Of a stretch of DNA of 64,000 nt, positions 10,906 through 24,088 are shown in pieces. The notes beneath the pieces are model-generated. The model was given only the letters and a program-made list of their open reading frames with translations, searched no databases and was not told the origin of the DNA. The stretch lies in the NCBI GenBank assembly GCA_036345935.2, contig JADWOT020000001.1, positions 35,840,952-35,904,951 on the forward strand. The letters are read 5' to 3'. The translations under genes and the position numbers were made by a program. Each line of letters starts with the position of its first letter. Position 1 is the first letter of the stretch. This stretch comes from Taenia hydatigena. Lineage: Eukaryota > Platyhelminthes > Cestoda > Cyclophyllidea > Taeniidae.

Positions 10906-12236
10906 CTCGATGTTGACTCACTAACTAATCCATCAACTAACCAAATGACCCTCCAACTGACGAATAGTCCCAAAGAGACTTATCTCTTCGCACGGGTTAA
11001 TGATTATGATGATTAAATAGCAATTGACAACTTAGATGGACAACGCTCTCTACCAGAATTCGTTGGGGTTTCACACAACCTGCCATTCTGTTGCACAAAT
11101 TGTTGAGTGCGTGAATGGCCAAAGCAGCAGGCCAACTGAAAATCCGCCTAACCAACAGCTTGCGACTGTGTTACTTTGACAATGTTCTCTGGAGTGCGTC
11201 GATACCATCAGTGAAATTTGAGAACTGGGGATTTGCTCATCTTACCACCCGATGGTGACGAAGTTGCACACCGTGAATTTCCTTATTTCCACTAACACGT
11301 CCAACACAACTGTAGCTTATTGTAGCCCATGGAATGGCTTGTCATAGAGAAGAACCCAATGTAAGCTATTGTCTCCTCTTCTTGTCTCAAGGCGTCTGTC
11401 TTAATCACTTGATACCCCTGTTAGGCAAGTCGTTCCCAGTGAAGACCAAATGCTTTTGGGATAGAGTTATCAGTGCTCCATTTTCTGCACTGCTTCCAGT
11501 GATATGAAAATATCATTCACCTTGTCGACATCCGAGAGTTTAGTGCTGAATTGACTGCGGGTAGCCAGATTGATGAGAGGTCGTCTGCTCCAAATAATAC
11601 GACCAGGCAATACCTCAACAACTACTTATGTGCAGATGTGAAAGCCTTCAAGAGTTGTTGAAATGAATTACAATGCCGCTGAAGAATTCATTTAACCTGA
11701 GGTAATCACCCGTCTGTGTCTATGCCCATGCTGGCTGGACATCGCCTTTTTCTGGTTTGTCACAGACGTCATTCCGACGAATCCATGCGAGGTCTGAAGT
11801 CATCGAGTGCGAGGGCATTTGGCTAACGGGAGAGGTAGACGACGGTTCGATGGTAAGGGGTTAAGTGAAATTGGGAGGAGACAACGGTTGTGCATATTGG
11901 TGATTCTAGTGAATTATCCGCATCAATTACTGCTTCCTTCCCCTAATTATTTGATTAATCCCGACCACCTCCTACAGGTGACTATGGCGTCCCTCACACA
12001 TACTCACCTACCCACCCCAAAGCACCGTTGCTTATCCCATTCCCCTTTATTCAATGCTTCCCAAAATGGGTAATGAAAATTAGCACTTGAATTGGACGAA
12101 ACTTGATATAAATCATACCACTGTGCCAAAGTTAAAGCGGGTTAAAGGTAAGAAGCACGAGCAGCCTAACATCAAAATAAAGCAAGAAAACCAGTATCGA
12201 AGTTAATATGAATTGGCATTAACACCTGTAATGTCA

Positions 12237-12461
12237 TTACATTACCAGGCAACAACAGTTAACTGATGCGCAGCCTCGGTATGTGCAGAAGAAGGCTACG
12301 CAGACTATCTCATCCTTTGATAGCAGCTTTGCAAAGTCACTGAAGCATGAACATTGCAGCGATATGACTGCCTTGTCTGTCGTCGACGAGAAGACGAGGA
12401 TTTGAAAATGAACTGCGTGCGCAGCGGCTCCCAATAACCCGGGCGCGCCAGACTCGAGCAA
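12237..12461 (-). other. Conserved open frame V, left arm of palindrome P1
   Basis: This is a frame of unknown function that stays open in several repeat copies. Its recognisable core is F-Q-I-L-V-F-S-S-T-T-D-K, then C-F-S-D, then DEIVCVAFFCTY and a cysteine pair (NCC). The same register is open on the opposite strand in the right arm (13852-14037) and in the second duplication (22254-22514 and 23876-24088). It is decayed at 31.5, 42.4 and 44.2 kb. The start codon is not fixed between copies. It could be a relic of a coding exon carried by the repeat, or simply a repeat with few stops in this frame. Confidence 0.3.
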
Positions 12462-12981
12462 TCGGATTCCATGAGACCTTGTGTACTAACTGCTCACACT
12501 CTGCTTGTTCCAAGAGGGTAAAGATCAAGAAGGAGAGACGAACCTGAGACCTTGCACGCATTGCGAACAGCTCTTTAGGCAATACTTTCATTTTATAACT
12601 TCGAGAATTCGCTTTCATGTGATGCGATTGATGCCGCGTGGAGCGTTGTTAAAACAGGCATTGCACGGCATTCTTGCAGACAAAACCACGAGAGCTATTT
12701 ACTGACAAGCAGCGAGACGGAAAAGATTTTTATGCTTGTTTTCTCTTGCCCCTTCTGAGCCCAGTGGATCCCTAAGGCCACGAAGACTACAAGAACTTGC
12801 TTGGGTCGAAAGAACACCTCCCATGACATCACGCATGCAAGAAGTGTGCGCATCGACATGAGACGGTGATTTTCACTGGATGCTTGTAAGGACAAAGTTC
12901 ATTGAGTCCCAAAACTTATCGAGGCAGCATTCGCAAGGGTGTGTAAAGGTGCGGAGTTCGTCTTTCCTCACTTGGTTCTCT

Positions 12982-13342
12982 TTCGCTCGAAACGAGTAGA
13001 TTGGATGCAGGTGGGTATCAGTATCCAGAACCGGTGCTGTTGCTCCACCGCCACTGTTAGTGTGATTGGTGCTGTTGCAACACTGCTGAATTCTACGGCC
13101 AGACCGACCGCAGCAGCATTAGTGGAGACGGATGTGTAGCCATTTCGTCAGGTCGACACATTTGCATTATATACGCTTTAGCTAATTAATCCTCAAAGTT
13201 AGACGAGATGCGTTCAACGAACACGTCTCTGGCTGCCGAACGGTCCTCATCTGCCTTCAGCAAAGTGGAATATTCGCTGAACTAGCATCATATCACCGAT
13301 AAAGAATGGTCCCTGTCTGCTCTCACCCTAGTCTTTTTGAGG
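12982..13342 (-). repeat. R1 palindrome-core repeat at the centre of P1
   Basis: It begins ctcgaaacgagtagattgg and ends ctcaccctagtctttttgag, with core GCGTTCAACGAACACGTC at 13210-13227. It sits at the axis of the 4 kb palindrome. Confidence 0.8.
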
Positions 13343-13851
13343 GAATGAAGCCTATGCAGAAGATGAGGGCAAGAGGATGCGCGAATGCAGTCACAGAAAT
13401 TAACAAATCCATTGAAATGTGTCGCAGACTCAGTACTAAAGCTTCTTTGGTGCAATGATGAGCGAGGATCAAGTGTCCTTATTTGTCCCTTCTTTACCAC
13501 CCCAGTTCCTTACCCTTTTGTATGATCGCATGATTCAAAAAGTGATTTCGCTACATCTTGCGCTTCAACCGCTTCTTCTGCACCTGCGTAGAAATGAGTA
13601 GGCGAAGGGACTAAAATCACTGAAGATGTGAAGGACAGACAATGAGTAAATGAGGCTTCTTAGCCTAATCCTTTCATTGCATCAAAACGAATGCCAGGGT
13701 GGGGGCGGCAATCGCTTAATCTATTGTACACTTTCGCGAATAGCTTAGTAAACTGTGGCTATTGCACCCAGTAAAAGCACACAACGGAAGAGCTTAGCTC
13801 TGTCTGGAGGCCGTCCATATAATCCAATCACTCGCCCACGCACTTCATTTC

Positions 13852-14037
13852 CAAATCATCGTCTTCTCGTCGACGGCAGACATGGCGGCTACACCATCGC
13901 AAGTTTTATCTTTCGGTAGTTTGGTGATGACGCTGTCGGAGGATGAATTAGTCTGCGCAGCTTTCTTCTGTACGTGCCTAGCCTTTGCACTGGTGAACTG
14001 CTGTCGCAATGCAGCAGAGGCGTTCCTGTCAATTTAA
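13852..14037 (+). other. Conserved open frame V, right arm of palindrome P1
   Basis: Sixty-one sense codons and a TAA. The register is the same as the minus-strand frame at 12237-12461: QIIVFSSTAD, then SFGSLVMTLSEDELVC, then AFFCTCLAFALVNCC. The two arms therefore read the same frame outward from the centre. No ATG-led start is shared by all copies, so I do not call it a gene. Confidence 0.3.
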
Positions 14038-15804
14038 ATTACTTTTTACATTTTTTGCTGCCTGGTTGCTGGTGCTCCTTACTTTCTGTCCTCTTTCACT
14101 CTGACATTGTGGTATGATTCAAGTAAAATTTTGGCCGCATCAAGTGTTAGTTTCATTAACTATTTTAAGGAAAGCATTGACTAAAAGGCGATGGGGTGAG
14201 CAATGGTGCTTTGGAGGTGGGTAGGTGAGTAGGTGTGAGGGACGCGAAGGTCGAGATTAATGGAATAAATAGAAGGAAACAGCAAGTGATGCGCATAATC
14301 CACTAGAATTAGAAATATCCACAACAGTTATCTCCTCCAGTTCACTTTACTTCCCAACATTCGACTGTCGTCTTCCTCGCCAACTAGCCAAATGCTCTCG
14401 CTTTCAATGAATTTAGACCTTGCATAGAGTCGTCGGGATGACATATGCGACAAGTGACCATGTGACCATAGGTGGCACAAGCATAGGCACTGAAAGGTGA
14501 TTATTTCAGGTTAAAATTATTTCCCAGCAGTTTCTTAACCCACTCAAAAGAATTCTGCATGATTTTATCGAGTCTGCGCAAAACTTCTCAAATCGTGTTA
14601 TTTAAAGCAGTCGACCTCTCTGCAACCCGACTACTCACAGTCATTCCAGCTCTAGACTTATTGGATGTTGTCAAGGAAACCGACATTTATCAATCACTGG
14701 AAGCTGAGCCGAGAATGCAGCACCGATAATTCTATCTTAAAAGCATTTGGTTTTCACCGGGAAAGACTTACCTAACAGAGGAGATCAAGTGACTAAGACG
14801 GGTGCCATTAGACAAGAAGAGGAGACGGTGGCACACAATGGGTTCATCTGTCTGCCAAGCATTCAATGGCCTAAAATACGCCACAGCTGTGTTGGACATA
14901 GAAATTGAAATGAGGAACTTCAGGATCTAGAACTTCGTCACTATTGAGCGGTGGGTTAACCACATCTCAAGAACTCATTTAACAGTGGTGGTGTCGACCC
15001 ACTCCAGAGAAAACTGACACAGGAGCACAGTTGCTAGCAGTTGGTCAGGTTAATGATCAGTTGGTTTGCCGGTTCGACCGGACAGGCATTCCATAATTTG
15101 CGTGACTGAGTGACAGGCTTACAATTACTCAGCAAACCCATCGTAGTGCACAATGCAAGCAATGAAATTGCAGCACAACGAGGCCGGCTAATGGGGTTTT
15201 AATCCCTCTCAAGCAGCACCTTATCAGCGTCTGCCAGTGTAGTGACTACTGCATTTTCTTTAACTGTAGTGTCATTTTGACAACGCGAAACATTCATACC
15301 ATCGTATCGAGGTGTGGTCAGTAAGTGGATTGCGCATGCTTTATTCGAGCAAGCATTCTCACTCCTTCATGGGCAGCCAGGCATGCCGCTCAATGCAGAC
15401 GATGGAGAATGGCAAATATTCAGACTTGTAGTTAATCTTGGGGCACGATTGGGCGTAGCAGTCCATGAAGTCTACATAGATGGGAACTATCTATCTATAA
15501 GTTTGCTGGAATTGTTGCACACAGGCAATTTCTCTGCAATAACGTCATGTCATCATTACTGCGACAATTGATGAGCCAGCTACATCGCACTTCTCACATT
15601 TCGGTGACGACAATAATGTCAGGCAACGAATGCGTCAGCGAGACGTCAATCTGTGCCTACTTGTCAAAAAATCAGCTTATCGGGCAGCTGTACTTCCTTA
15701 AGTAACTAGTTTGTGGCTATTTAATCTTGACCACCAATCATTTCACTGCAATATTTCATAGGTTATTCACTAAATTTTACCTCAGGCTTTCACTTCCTCG
15801 CATC

Positions 15805-16135
15805 AAGTAGCGAGAGAGTGGACAGGTGGCACTCTGCAATGGTGATGTAATAAACGAGACAGAGTGATGCATGTTATGCTAGTCCAGAGTGTCCACCCCT
15901 CCCTCGCAGACGAATGACGGATGCGTGTTCGCCAAAAGCTTCTAGCCAAACAGTGAGGGCTACTTAGTCAAGTGTATACATAGCAATTGGGCCGACGTGC
16001 TGAAGCGGCTGGATATGCGACCTCATTAGTAGTTGGGGTGGTGGTTAATCCTCATCACCCTGCCCCATTCATCTTGTCACCCACGAAGGAAATTGTTACC
16101 CACTTGCATTTAATCCACTGCTTTCAAGGAATCGA
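15805..16135 (+). repeat. R1 palindrome-core repeat
   Basis: Core GCGTGTTCGCCAAAAGCT at 15923-15940, followed by gggctacttagtcaagtgta, then ggttaatcctcatcaccctg. The outer parts (gtgatgtaataaacgagaca on the left, cacccacgaaggaa on the right) are partly complementary, giving a smaller foldback. The paralogue is at 24455-24780. Confidence 0.75.
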
Positions 16136-19100
16136 ATATCAAATGGAAAAAAATGAGCATCAAGCCCACTGGCACACCTCCGCGGATATGCCGGTACACT
16201 ACTGCTGACATTGTAGCTACAAATTGTACACACGGCAGCAGCCTCACTCTACGTGGCAGCTGTGCCTCAGACGGTGTGCATCGATGCTGCATGCACGTGG
16301 CTTCTGCAGGGTATGCAACCATGGTGTGCCTCTGTTTTGCACTCATTTTCGGCTCAGTTACGGGACAGGCAATGTCTGCACAGTCTACCTGCTTTGAGTA
16401 GGCAGGTGTGCGCCGCCTGCTTTGGAGCGTGCAAGAGATTGACGTTTATCGACTCTTCCTTGATTCTCACTTCCATGGGACGAGTAGGGGAAACGCAGTT
16501 GGGTGTCAATCTCCATCGTTGGCGATGCAGTAAATGGAACAAACTGAAGAGGGTTATTTCTCCTCATAATACATGCTCCTCTCTCCATGATAGATGATGA
16601 CAAGGGTTCCGAAACGAGACTCGTGCTTATCAAACACTTCCTTTATTCAAGTAAACTATTTTTTTTCTAACAATTGCATGCTGCGATTCAGCCAGCGTAG
16701 ATGGATGCGTTTATACTTCCTCTCATTTGCATCAATCATGGCAACAATGATCATGAGTTGCCAGTGGAATCTTCAGCACCAGCATTTAACTGCGATCTGG
16801 ATGGGGGCATGGTGAAGTAAAATAAATAGACACGATAGAAATTAAGATTTGCCTTTTTTTCCAAATTGTGGTTTGACTTAGGTTGCATGAAAAGGGAAAA
16901 GTAAGGCAAATGACTAAGTTGATGAGTGAAGTTGACTCAGCTCTTGCTCTCCTCCGAGTAGCTAACATCTACGAGTGTGCACAGGTGAAATCTTTCTGAG
17001 CCGGTGGGCATCGTGAGGATGAGAAGGCGATGAGGTGGGTGAACAGGTGGTGTGTGGGGATGGTTAAGGTGAATGGTGTTCCGTCGCTGCATTCGAGGTG
17101 CCTTAGCGGCTTTTTGAAGCATCAGTCTTGCTTACACATTGGCAATACCATAAGTGATATTCTGAGTGAACGGCATCGGAATTTACCTGTGCAGAGCAGT
17201 TTGGGACTCTTAGCAGACAAGAGCTAGGATGCTCATCAATGAAGAGCAAAAGGATGTTAAAGAAACCAGTTTATCCGTTTTCTGCGCCACTTTAGTTTTA
17301 AGTGAATTTCTTAAACTACGTTGCTGCATTAGGTCACTTAGGGCATTGCCTAGAAGTCACCTTTAAAATCTGCTGTTTTGGAGTAACCGTTCTTGCCACT
17401 GCAGCATGCACTGTGTGTTGGCCCAGTGATTGAATAGTGCAGATTGCTTCTTAGCCGGTGACCTATTCTATTTCGCAGTCTGTTTCATACTGCCAACAGC
17501 AAGCGCGACCCACCTGGCATGTCAACTGGCACTTGCGCCAACATTGCCAACCAACGCGGATAGGCAGGTGCGTGGGTGAGAGCAAATAGCGCAAACATTT
17601 TGGTATTTGAGACGAATTCCACCTCTGATGTGCATTTGCTAAAGCGACTCGCGTTCTGTCTGTGACCAAACACTTTTCTGCAATAATCTTCACACCCCCA
17701 TATGAAAGCTCCTATAAGTCGGCCTTTACTTGGACGTGTCCTTCTAATCCTTATTGCTTGTGCTATCGGCACTACAATCTAGAGAAGCACCCAACCCATC
17801 ACTCAATGATTGAGTCAACTTTGTACACACGATATCCATATTTGCCAAGACTACAAATATCGGTACTGATTTCTGAGTGCGCATTCGATCAAATTACGGT
17901 TTACAACTAGCTTTTGCTGTGGGTGAGTTTTTATAGTTTTTGTAATCACGTCGTGTAGAGAATAAGGAGCGTGATTGCTCATCTGAGATACGCCACAGGA
18001 GGCGCATTGGTGACAGTGGTAAGACACTAGAGTTGCCGCTTTACTTTACGGCAATTCACTCACCATAATTTACCTCACCCTGAGCCTCTCCGTCATTCTG
18101 AACTTCTCTCCACTCGTTTTTGTCAGTTTGTGCAGTTTAATAATATTTTACCACATCGTTCCAATTGCATCGCATTGCATTGCCTTCGGTTGCGCAGCAT
18201 AGGCTGCATGTATCACTGCATTGGAATGTGAGGTGATTAGGGTGATGTCGATGGTATCATCTGACGACACACAGATGCAACTACATTAATTATTCAAGGA
18301 TTGTAGCTCCTAAGATTATTTATCAGGCATAGCTATAGTCGATCCTGCGTGCGTAAAGGCGACTTCATCAATTTCACTTAAAATACATTCACTTTGATCA
18401 TGAATTAATTCACAGTTTCTACTTCACTCAATCCTGTAAAGCTTTAATCGTTTTAATGAATGGCTGACTGATTGATGGAAATGCAGCTAAGTTCACGTAC
18501 CGATATCATAGAGAAGGCAGTTACAAGATACTGAGGATCTTCTACAGGATAGGATTCATGGCACAGTGAAAATCCGTCAAGACGCATTTGTGACGATAGA
18601 GCAGTAACTGTTGTACATTCTACGAATGCCTCGTCGCAAAGGATTGCAACAATTTGCTCTTTGCTGCTCATTTAATGTTGACTCTGTGCTCCGGTACATT
18701 AATAGCTACAATGAACGCATTTGACTACATTTTGCGCACAGTTACTCTTGTGTTGAATCCCTTTGAGTCAGAGGTGAAGGCTGAGTTCTGGAGCGCATAT
18801 TCCTTCTCCATGCCATGCGATCACTCTGGCAGCATCGCTAGTTCCCTGACTGTTAGTGAGCCACATGGATAGCAGCTACAAAGAGAAGGAAGAGGCTATG
18901 GAATGAGCCCTTTCATACAAGATTGCGACATGCGCCAACTCGAGAAGTGGATTGTTAAAACAGAAAACAGACATTTAAAAATAAGTTGACCCACAATGAG
19001 CAGCAATGCTACTTGAGAAGAAGGAAAACACAAAGGTGTGGACGCAACACCCTTCGTTTTATGTACTTTGCTTGAACGCACAGGTTCACTTGCCAATGGG

Positions 19101-19490
19101 AAGCAAGATCCTGTCACTAATTTGGGTAATGTTAACGTCTAGGAGTACATATTTGTAGTCGTAAAAAGCGGTTCTTTTCCTCTTGTGCTCAAAATGCGTT
19201 TCATCAAAAATCTGACAGGAGCAAACAGGAAGAAATCGCAATGAGTTACTAAGAGTAGCACAGCTGGTAAGGAAAGTCGAGGGTAAGAAATGTTAGCAGT
19301 GAACATCCGGTAGGTGCCAGCGGTTGCTTCGCGTGGATGCCCGTGGATTTGAACACCACTGAAGTTATGCTACGCCAATCCGGGTTAGTACATGCGTAGG
19401 TGACAGAAGTGGAACGCTCGGAGCCGCTGGTACACTTTGCAACATTTCGATCTTCTGCAATCCTTTAAATCGCCTCTACCACTCTTGCTC

Positions 19491-19491
19491 N
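19491..19491. other. Unresolved base (N) at a duplication edge
   Basis: The single N lies exactly where segmental copy 1 stops matching copy 2 (taccactcttgctc here, taccactcttgttc at about 30312). It is probably an assembly join rather than a simple miscalled base. Confidence 0.7.
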
Positions 19492-19819
19492 CAAGACATT
19501 TGTTTTTATATGCTCGTCTCGTAGGACTTCTTGTCATCACGAGAAGCCTAGTGCAATACACTTGACGTCTTGCGATGCCTCAAAGCTGTCAACTTGGGAA
19601 AGACGATGCGTCATATCCACTTATACGTCCAACACAACTGTGGCTTATTGTAGCCCATGGAATGACTTGGCATAGAGACGAACCCAATGTAATCTATTGT
19701 CTCCTCTTCTTGTCTCGAGGCGTCCGTCTTAATTACTTGATACCCTCTGTTTGGCAAGGCTTTTCCAGTGAAAACCAAATGCTTATGGGATAGAGTTATT
19801 AGTGCTGCATTTTCTGACC

Positions 19820-20110
19820 AGCATAGTCGGACAGGGAATCGTCTTGTGCAACATTTTACTTATGTGAGCGTCCAATCGCTGGGCTATTGCAGTGCAGTCA
19901 ACTTAGGCTTGGCATGCTAAACTCCATCTTGAGCATCAGCACATATTGACAAGCATCATGTTTTAGTTGAAATGAATAACATTAGCTTGGTAATGCGCAA
20001 ACCGGCCCTTTTGTGGTGCTTGCAGTTGACGTGGGCACCTCTTAATAAAAGGGAGGTAGGAGCGCCAATTCAGCTTTATACTTCTCCTTTCCCTCCTACC
20101 CCTCAAACGC
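19820..20110 (+). repeat. Dispersed repeat G, copy 1
   Basis: Direct match to 26230-26530. Shared landmarks are ttgtgcaac/ccttgtgcacc, gcagtcaacttaggcttggc, cagttgac, and aacgcagacaa near the end. Confidence 0.65.
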
Positions 20111-20414
20111 AGACAAGTTTTTTCTCACCACTGAAGTAATAGCTCACCTTCAAAGGGTCTTCCTGCTCTCAATCTACTCATTTTGAGAAAAAGAGCCAAG
20201 TCAATCACACACTTCTAGGATTTGTCAAAGAACGATAGTAAACAAAGGAGCACAACTTGGCTACTTCAGTTAAGAGCGGTACGCACCTTAATACCCACGC
20301 AGGTTAGCAAGAGAGGACATTCGTGTGGCATGCTAAGCGGATTACCCAATTCTCAACCACCTACCCATCTTTGTGGGGTCTACTCGCTAATTTTCTTCTC
20401 CTTGGCTTTTATCT

Positions 20415-20640
20415 TTTTCCCAAGAGTGGAGTGAAAACAGGTACGGAGCACTCCCCATTGGTAATGTAATGAGGGGTTGAGTGTGATGAGGGTTATGCTG
20501 GTTCAGAGAGTGCTTTACTCCCTCAATGGAAGATGATTTCGACTGTTCCGTAGCCAGAAGCGTGTTCGTCAGACGCCTCTCACCTAGCATTGAGGACTAC
20601 TTAGTCAAGCTTACATACAGAGCAACTCTGTAGTGTCGGT
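20415..20640 (+). repeat. R1 palindrome-core repeat
   Basis: Core GCGTGTTCGTCAGACGCC at 20560-20577, preceded by gactgttccgtagcc and followed by cattgaggactacttagtca. Confidence 0.75.
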
Positions 20641-22253
20641 GACGTGGCAGTGGAACCTTCAGCACTGCCCCTTAACGACGATCCGAATGGGGGTACGACC
20701 TTGTGCTATTGGTCGTCGCCCAAGAATCTCCTCTGACCACCGGCTTTGTAATCATCGTAATGATAATGTCCCATTTGGTGAATGCCTCGACTGACGCCAC
20801 CCGTAGGTCTTAAATGGTTTGCTTTGAACAACAAATTGAAGAGATTACTCCAAACAGGGTTTACTAGCCCCTCCGATTAGCTTCTGCTGAAAATCAAGCA
20901 ATGTTTGAGTTGGCTGGGTTCCAAGCTACTTTTAGCTGACAAGCTAGGTGGTTAACGAAGGTAGACTAGCAGTTATTCTCAGGTTCCTTCTCTGTAAAAC
21001 GATTCTGTGTGGCTGGCCGGCCGAGATTGCAGATTGGTCAGCCAGTCGGCCAGTCAGCTGTATCAGTGAGTGCGTAGTGTCACTCAAATCCGCACGAAAG
21101 GCAGCCTGCCATTCTGTCGCTCAAGTTGGTGTGTGCGTGGCTATTCAGAGCAGCAAACCAACTGAAAATCTGCCTAACCAACAGCTAGCGATTGCGTAAC
21201 TTTGTCAATGTTCTCTGGAGTGCGTCGATACCATCAGTGAAATTTGAGAACATGAGGTTTGTTTACCTTACCACCCAATGCTGACGAAGTTGCATATTAT
21301 GAGTTCCCTCATTTCGGCCTATACTTCCAACGCAACTGTGGCTCAATGTAGCCCATAAAATGGCTTGGCATAGAGGCGAACCCAGTGTAAGCCATTGTCT
21401 CCTCTTCTCGTCTTGAGGCGTCCGTCTTGATCACTTGATCCCTCTGTTAGGCAAGTCTTTTCCAACGAAAATCAAGTGTTTTTTATTTTTAGCTATCGGT
21501 GCTGCATTTCCTGACCAGGTTCCAGTGATGCGAAAGTGTCATTCACCTTGTCGAAATCCGAGAGTTTAGTGCTGGATTGACTGCGGGTAGCCGGAATGCT
21601 GAGAGGTTGTCTGCTGCAAATAGTACGATCAGGCACTGCCTCAACAACTACTGAATTGTAAAAGTTGTTAAAATGGATTATGAAACCGCTAGAGAATTCA
21701 TTTAACCTGAGGTAGTCACCCCCCTGTATCTATGTCTATGCCTATGCTGGCTAGGCAAACAACTTTGTCCAGTTTGTCACAGACTTCATTCCTACGACCC
21801 CCTGGGAGGTCTGAAGTCATCGAGTGCGAAAGCATTTGGCTAGTGGGAGAGATAGACGACAATTCGATGCTAACGAGTGAAGCGAAATTGAGAGGAGGCA
21901 AACGTTGTGCATATTGGTGATTCTAGTGAATTACCCGCATTAATTACTGCTTCCTTTTCAAACTTATTTGATTAATCCTGACCACCTCTTACAGGTCACT
22001 ATGGCATCCCTCACACATACTCACCTACCCACTCTAGAGCACCGTTGCTTATCCCATTCCCCTTTATTCCATGCTTCCCAAAATGGATAATGAAAATTAG
22101 CACTTGAATTGGACGAAACTAGATTTGAATCATACCACTATGCCATAGTTAAAGCGGGTAAAAGGTAAGAGGCACGAGCAGCCAAACATCAAAACAGGGC
22201 AAGAAAACCTGTATCAAATTTAATTTAAATTGACAGCAACACTTCTAATGCCA

Positions 22254-22514
22254 TTATGCCATCAGGTAGCAGCAGTTCACTAATGCGCAGCCTCGGTACG
22301 TGCAGAAGAAGGCTACGCAGACTATTTCAGCCTTTGATAGCAGCGTCGCAAAGTCACTGAAGCATGAATATTGCAGCGATGTGACTGCTCTGTCTGTCGT
22401 CGACAAGAAGAGGAGGATTTGAAAATGAACTGCGTGCGCAGCAGCTTCCAATAACCCGAGCGCGCCAGACTCGAGCAATTGGATTCTATGAGGCTTTGTG
22501 TACCAGCCGCTCAC
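22254..22514 (-). other. Conserved open frame V, second duplication, left arm
   Basis: Same register as 12237-12461: HFQILLFLSTTDRAV, then CFSDFATLLSKAEIVC, then AFFCTY and NCC. It is open for 86 codons from an ATG that is not shared by the other copies. Confidence 0.3.
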
Positions 22515-23000
22515 ACTCTGCTTGTTTCAAGAGGGTAAAGATCAAGAAGGGAAGACGAATCTCCCACCCTTTGCACGCATTGCGATCAGCTCTTTAAGCA
22601 GTGCTTTCATTTTATAACTTCGAGAATTCGCTTTCAATTGATGTGGTTGATGCCGCTTGGGGCGTTGTTAAAACAGGCATTACACGGCATTCTTGCAGAC
22701 GAAACCACGAGAGCTAAAAACTGACAAGCAGTGAGACGAGAAAGACTTTTACGCTTGTTTTTTCTTGCCTCCTCTGTGCCCGGTGGATCCCTAAGGCCGC
22801 GAAGACTACGAGAACTCGCTTGGGTCGAAAGGACACCCCCCATGACATCAATCATGCAAGAAGTGTACGCATCGACATGAGACGGTGATTGTCACTGGAT
22901 GCTTGTGAGGACAAAGTTCATCGAGTCTCAAAACTTATCGAGGCAGCATTCGCAAGGGTGTGTAAAGGCGCGGAATTTGTCTTTCATTACTTGGTCCTCA

Positions 23001-23360
23001 TTCACTCAAAACGAGTAGATTGGATGCAGGTGGGTGTCAGTATCCAGAACCGGTGCTGTTGCTCCACCGCCACTGTTAATGCGATTGGTGCTGTTGCAGC
23101 ACTGCTGAATTCTACGGCCAGACTGACTGCAGCATCATTAGTGGAGACGGATGTGTAGCCACTTCGTCAGGTCGACACGTTTGCATTATATACGCTTTAG
23201 CTAATTAGTCCTCAGAGTTGGACGAGATGCGTTCGACGAACACGTCTCTAGCTACCGAATCGTCGTCATCTTTCTTTAAGGAAGTAAAGTGCTCACTGAA
23301 CTAGCATCATATCACCGATGAAGAATGTTCCCTGTCTGCGCTCACCCTAGTCTTTTTGAG
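23001..23360 (-). repeat. R1 palindrome-core repeat
   Basis: Core GCGTTCGACGAACACGTC at 23229-23246. Boundaries are as for the copy at 12982-13342, to which it is closely similar. Confidence 0.8.
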
Positions 23361-23875
23361 GAAATAAAACCTATGCGGAAGATGATGACAAACGTATGCG
23401 CGAATGCAGTCACAGAAATCAACAAATCCATCAAAATGTGTAGCAAACTCAGCACTAAAGCTTCTTTGGTGCAATGACGAGTGGGGATCAAGTGTCCTCA
23501 TTTGTCCCTTCTTTACTAACCGCCAGCTCCTAACCATTTTGTATGATCGCATGACTCAAGAAAGCGGTTTCGCTACATCTTGCGCTTCAACCGCTTCTTC
23601 TGCACCTGCGTAGTAGTGAGTAGGCGAAGGCACTAAAATCACTGAAGATATGAGGGCTGGCAATGAGTGAATGAGACTTCTTAGCCTAATCTTTTCATCA
23701 CATCAAAACGAATGCCAAGGTGGATGCGGCAACCGCTTAATCTATTATACACTTTCGCGAATACGTTAGCAAACTGCGGCCATTTCGCCCGGTAAATGCA
23801 CACAAGGGAACAGCTTTGCTCTGTCTGGAGGCCGTCCGTATAATCCATCTACTCGCGTCTGGCACGCTCGAGTGA

Positions 23876-24088
23876 TTGGATGCTGTTACGCTTGCAACTC
23901 ATTTCCAAGTCCTCGTCTTCTCGTCGAAGACAGATAAGGCAGCTACACCGTCGCAAGTTTCATCTTTCGGTAGTTTGGTGATGACGCTATCGGACGATGA
24001 AGTAGTCTGCACAGCCTTCTTCTGTACGTACCTAGCCTTTGCACTAATGAACTGCTTTCGCGACGCAGTCAACCTAGTGACATGGTGA
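23876..24088 (+). other. Conserved open frame V, second duplication, right arm
   Basis: It reads HFQVLVFSSKTDKAATPSQ, then TLSDDEVVC, then AFFCTYLAFALMNC. It mirrors 22254-22514 on the other strand about 1.6 kb away. It is open for 70 codons with an ATG. Function unknown. Confidence 0.3.

Larger units (their letters stand above)
11132..15064. repeat. Giant imperfect palindrome (foldback repeat P1)
   Basis: The two halves are reverse complements around a centre near 13100. Mirror pairs I checked: 11132-11170 with about 15027-15064; gatacc/atgctttt/ttatcagtgct at 11411-11477 with 14719-14793; gagggcatttggctaacggg at about 11811 with its complement ending at 14400; tactcacctac 12001-12011 with gtaggtgagta 14221-14231; and the open-frame module at 12260-12410 with 13846-14010. 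Pair sums stay between about 26196 and 26232, so the arms are colinear with small gaps. The centre is the R1 module at 12982-13342. No transposase or reverse transcriptase is present, so if it is a mobile element it is non-autonomous. Confidence 0.85.
11050..19490 (+). repeat. Large segmental duplication D, copy 1
   Basis: Direct, colinear match to about 21050-30330 over most of its length. Copy 1 contains 14155-15592, which copy 2 lacks. Copy 2 contains 25830-28019, which copy 1 lacks. Copy 1 stops matching at the unresolved base 19491. Neither copy shows a convincing gene. Confidence 0.8.

Noticed and set aside
13210..13227. GTTCG-containing core as a tRNA B-box
   Set aside because: No matching A-box or cloverleaf stems could be drawn around any R1 core.
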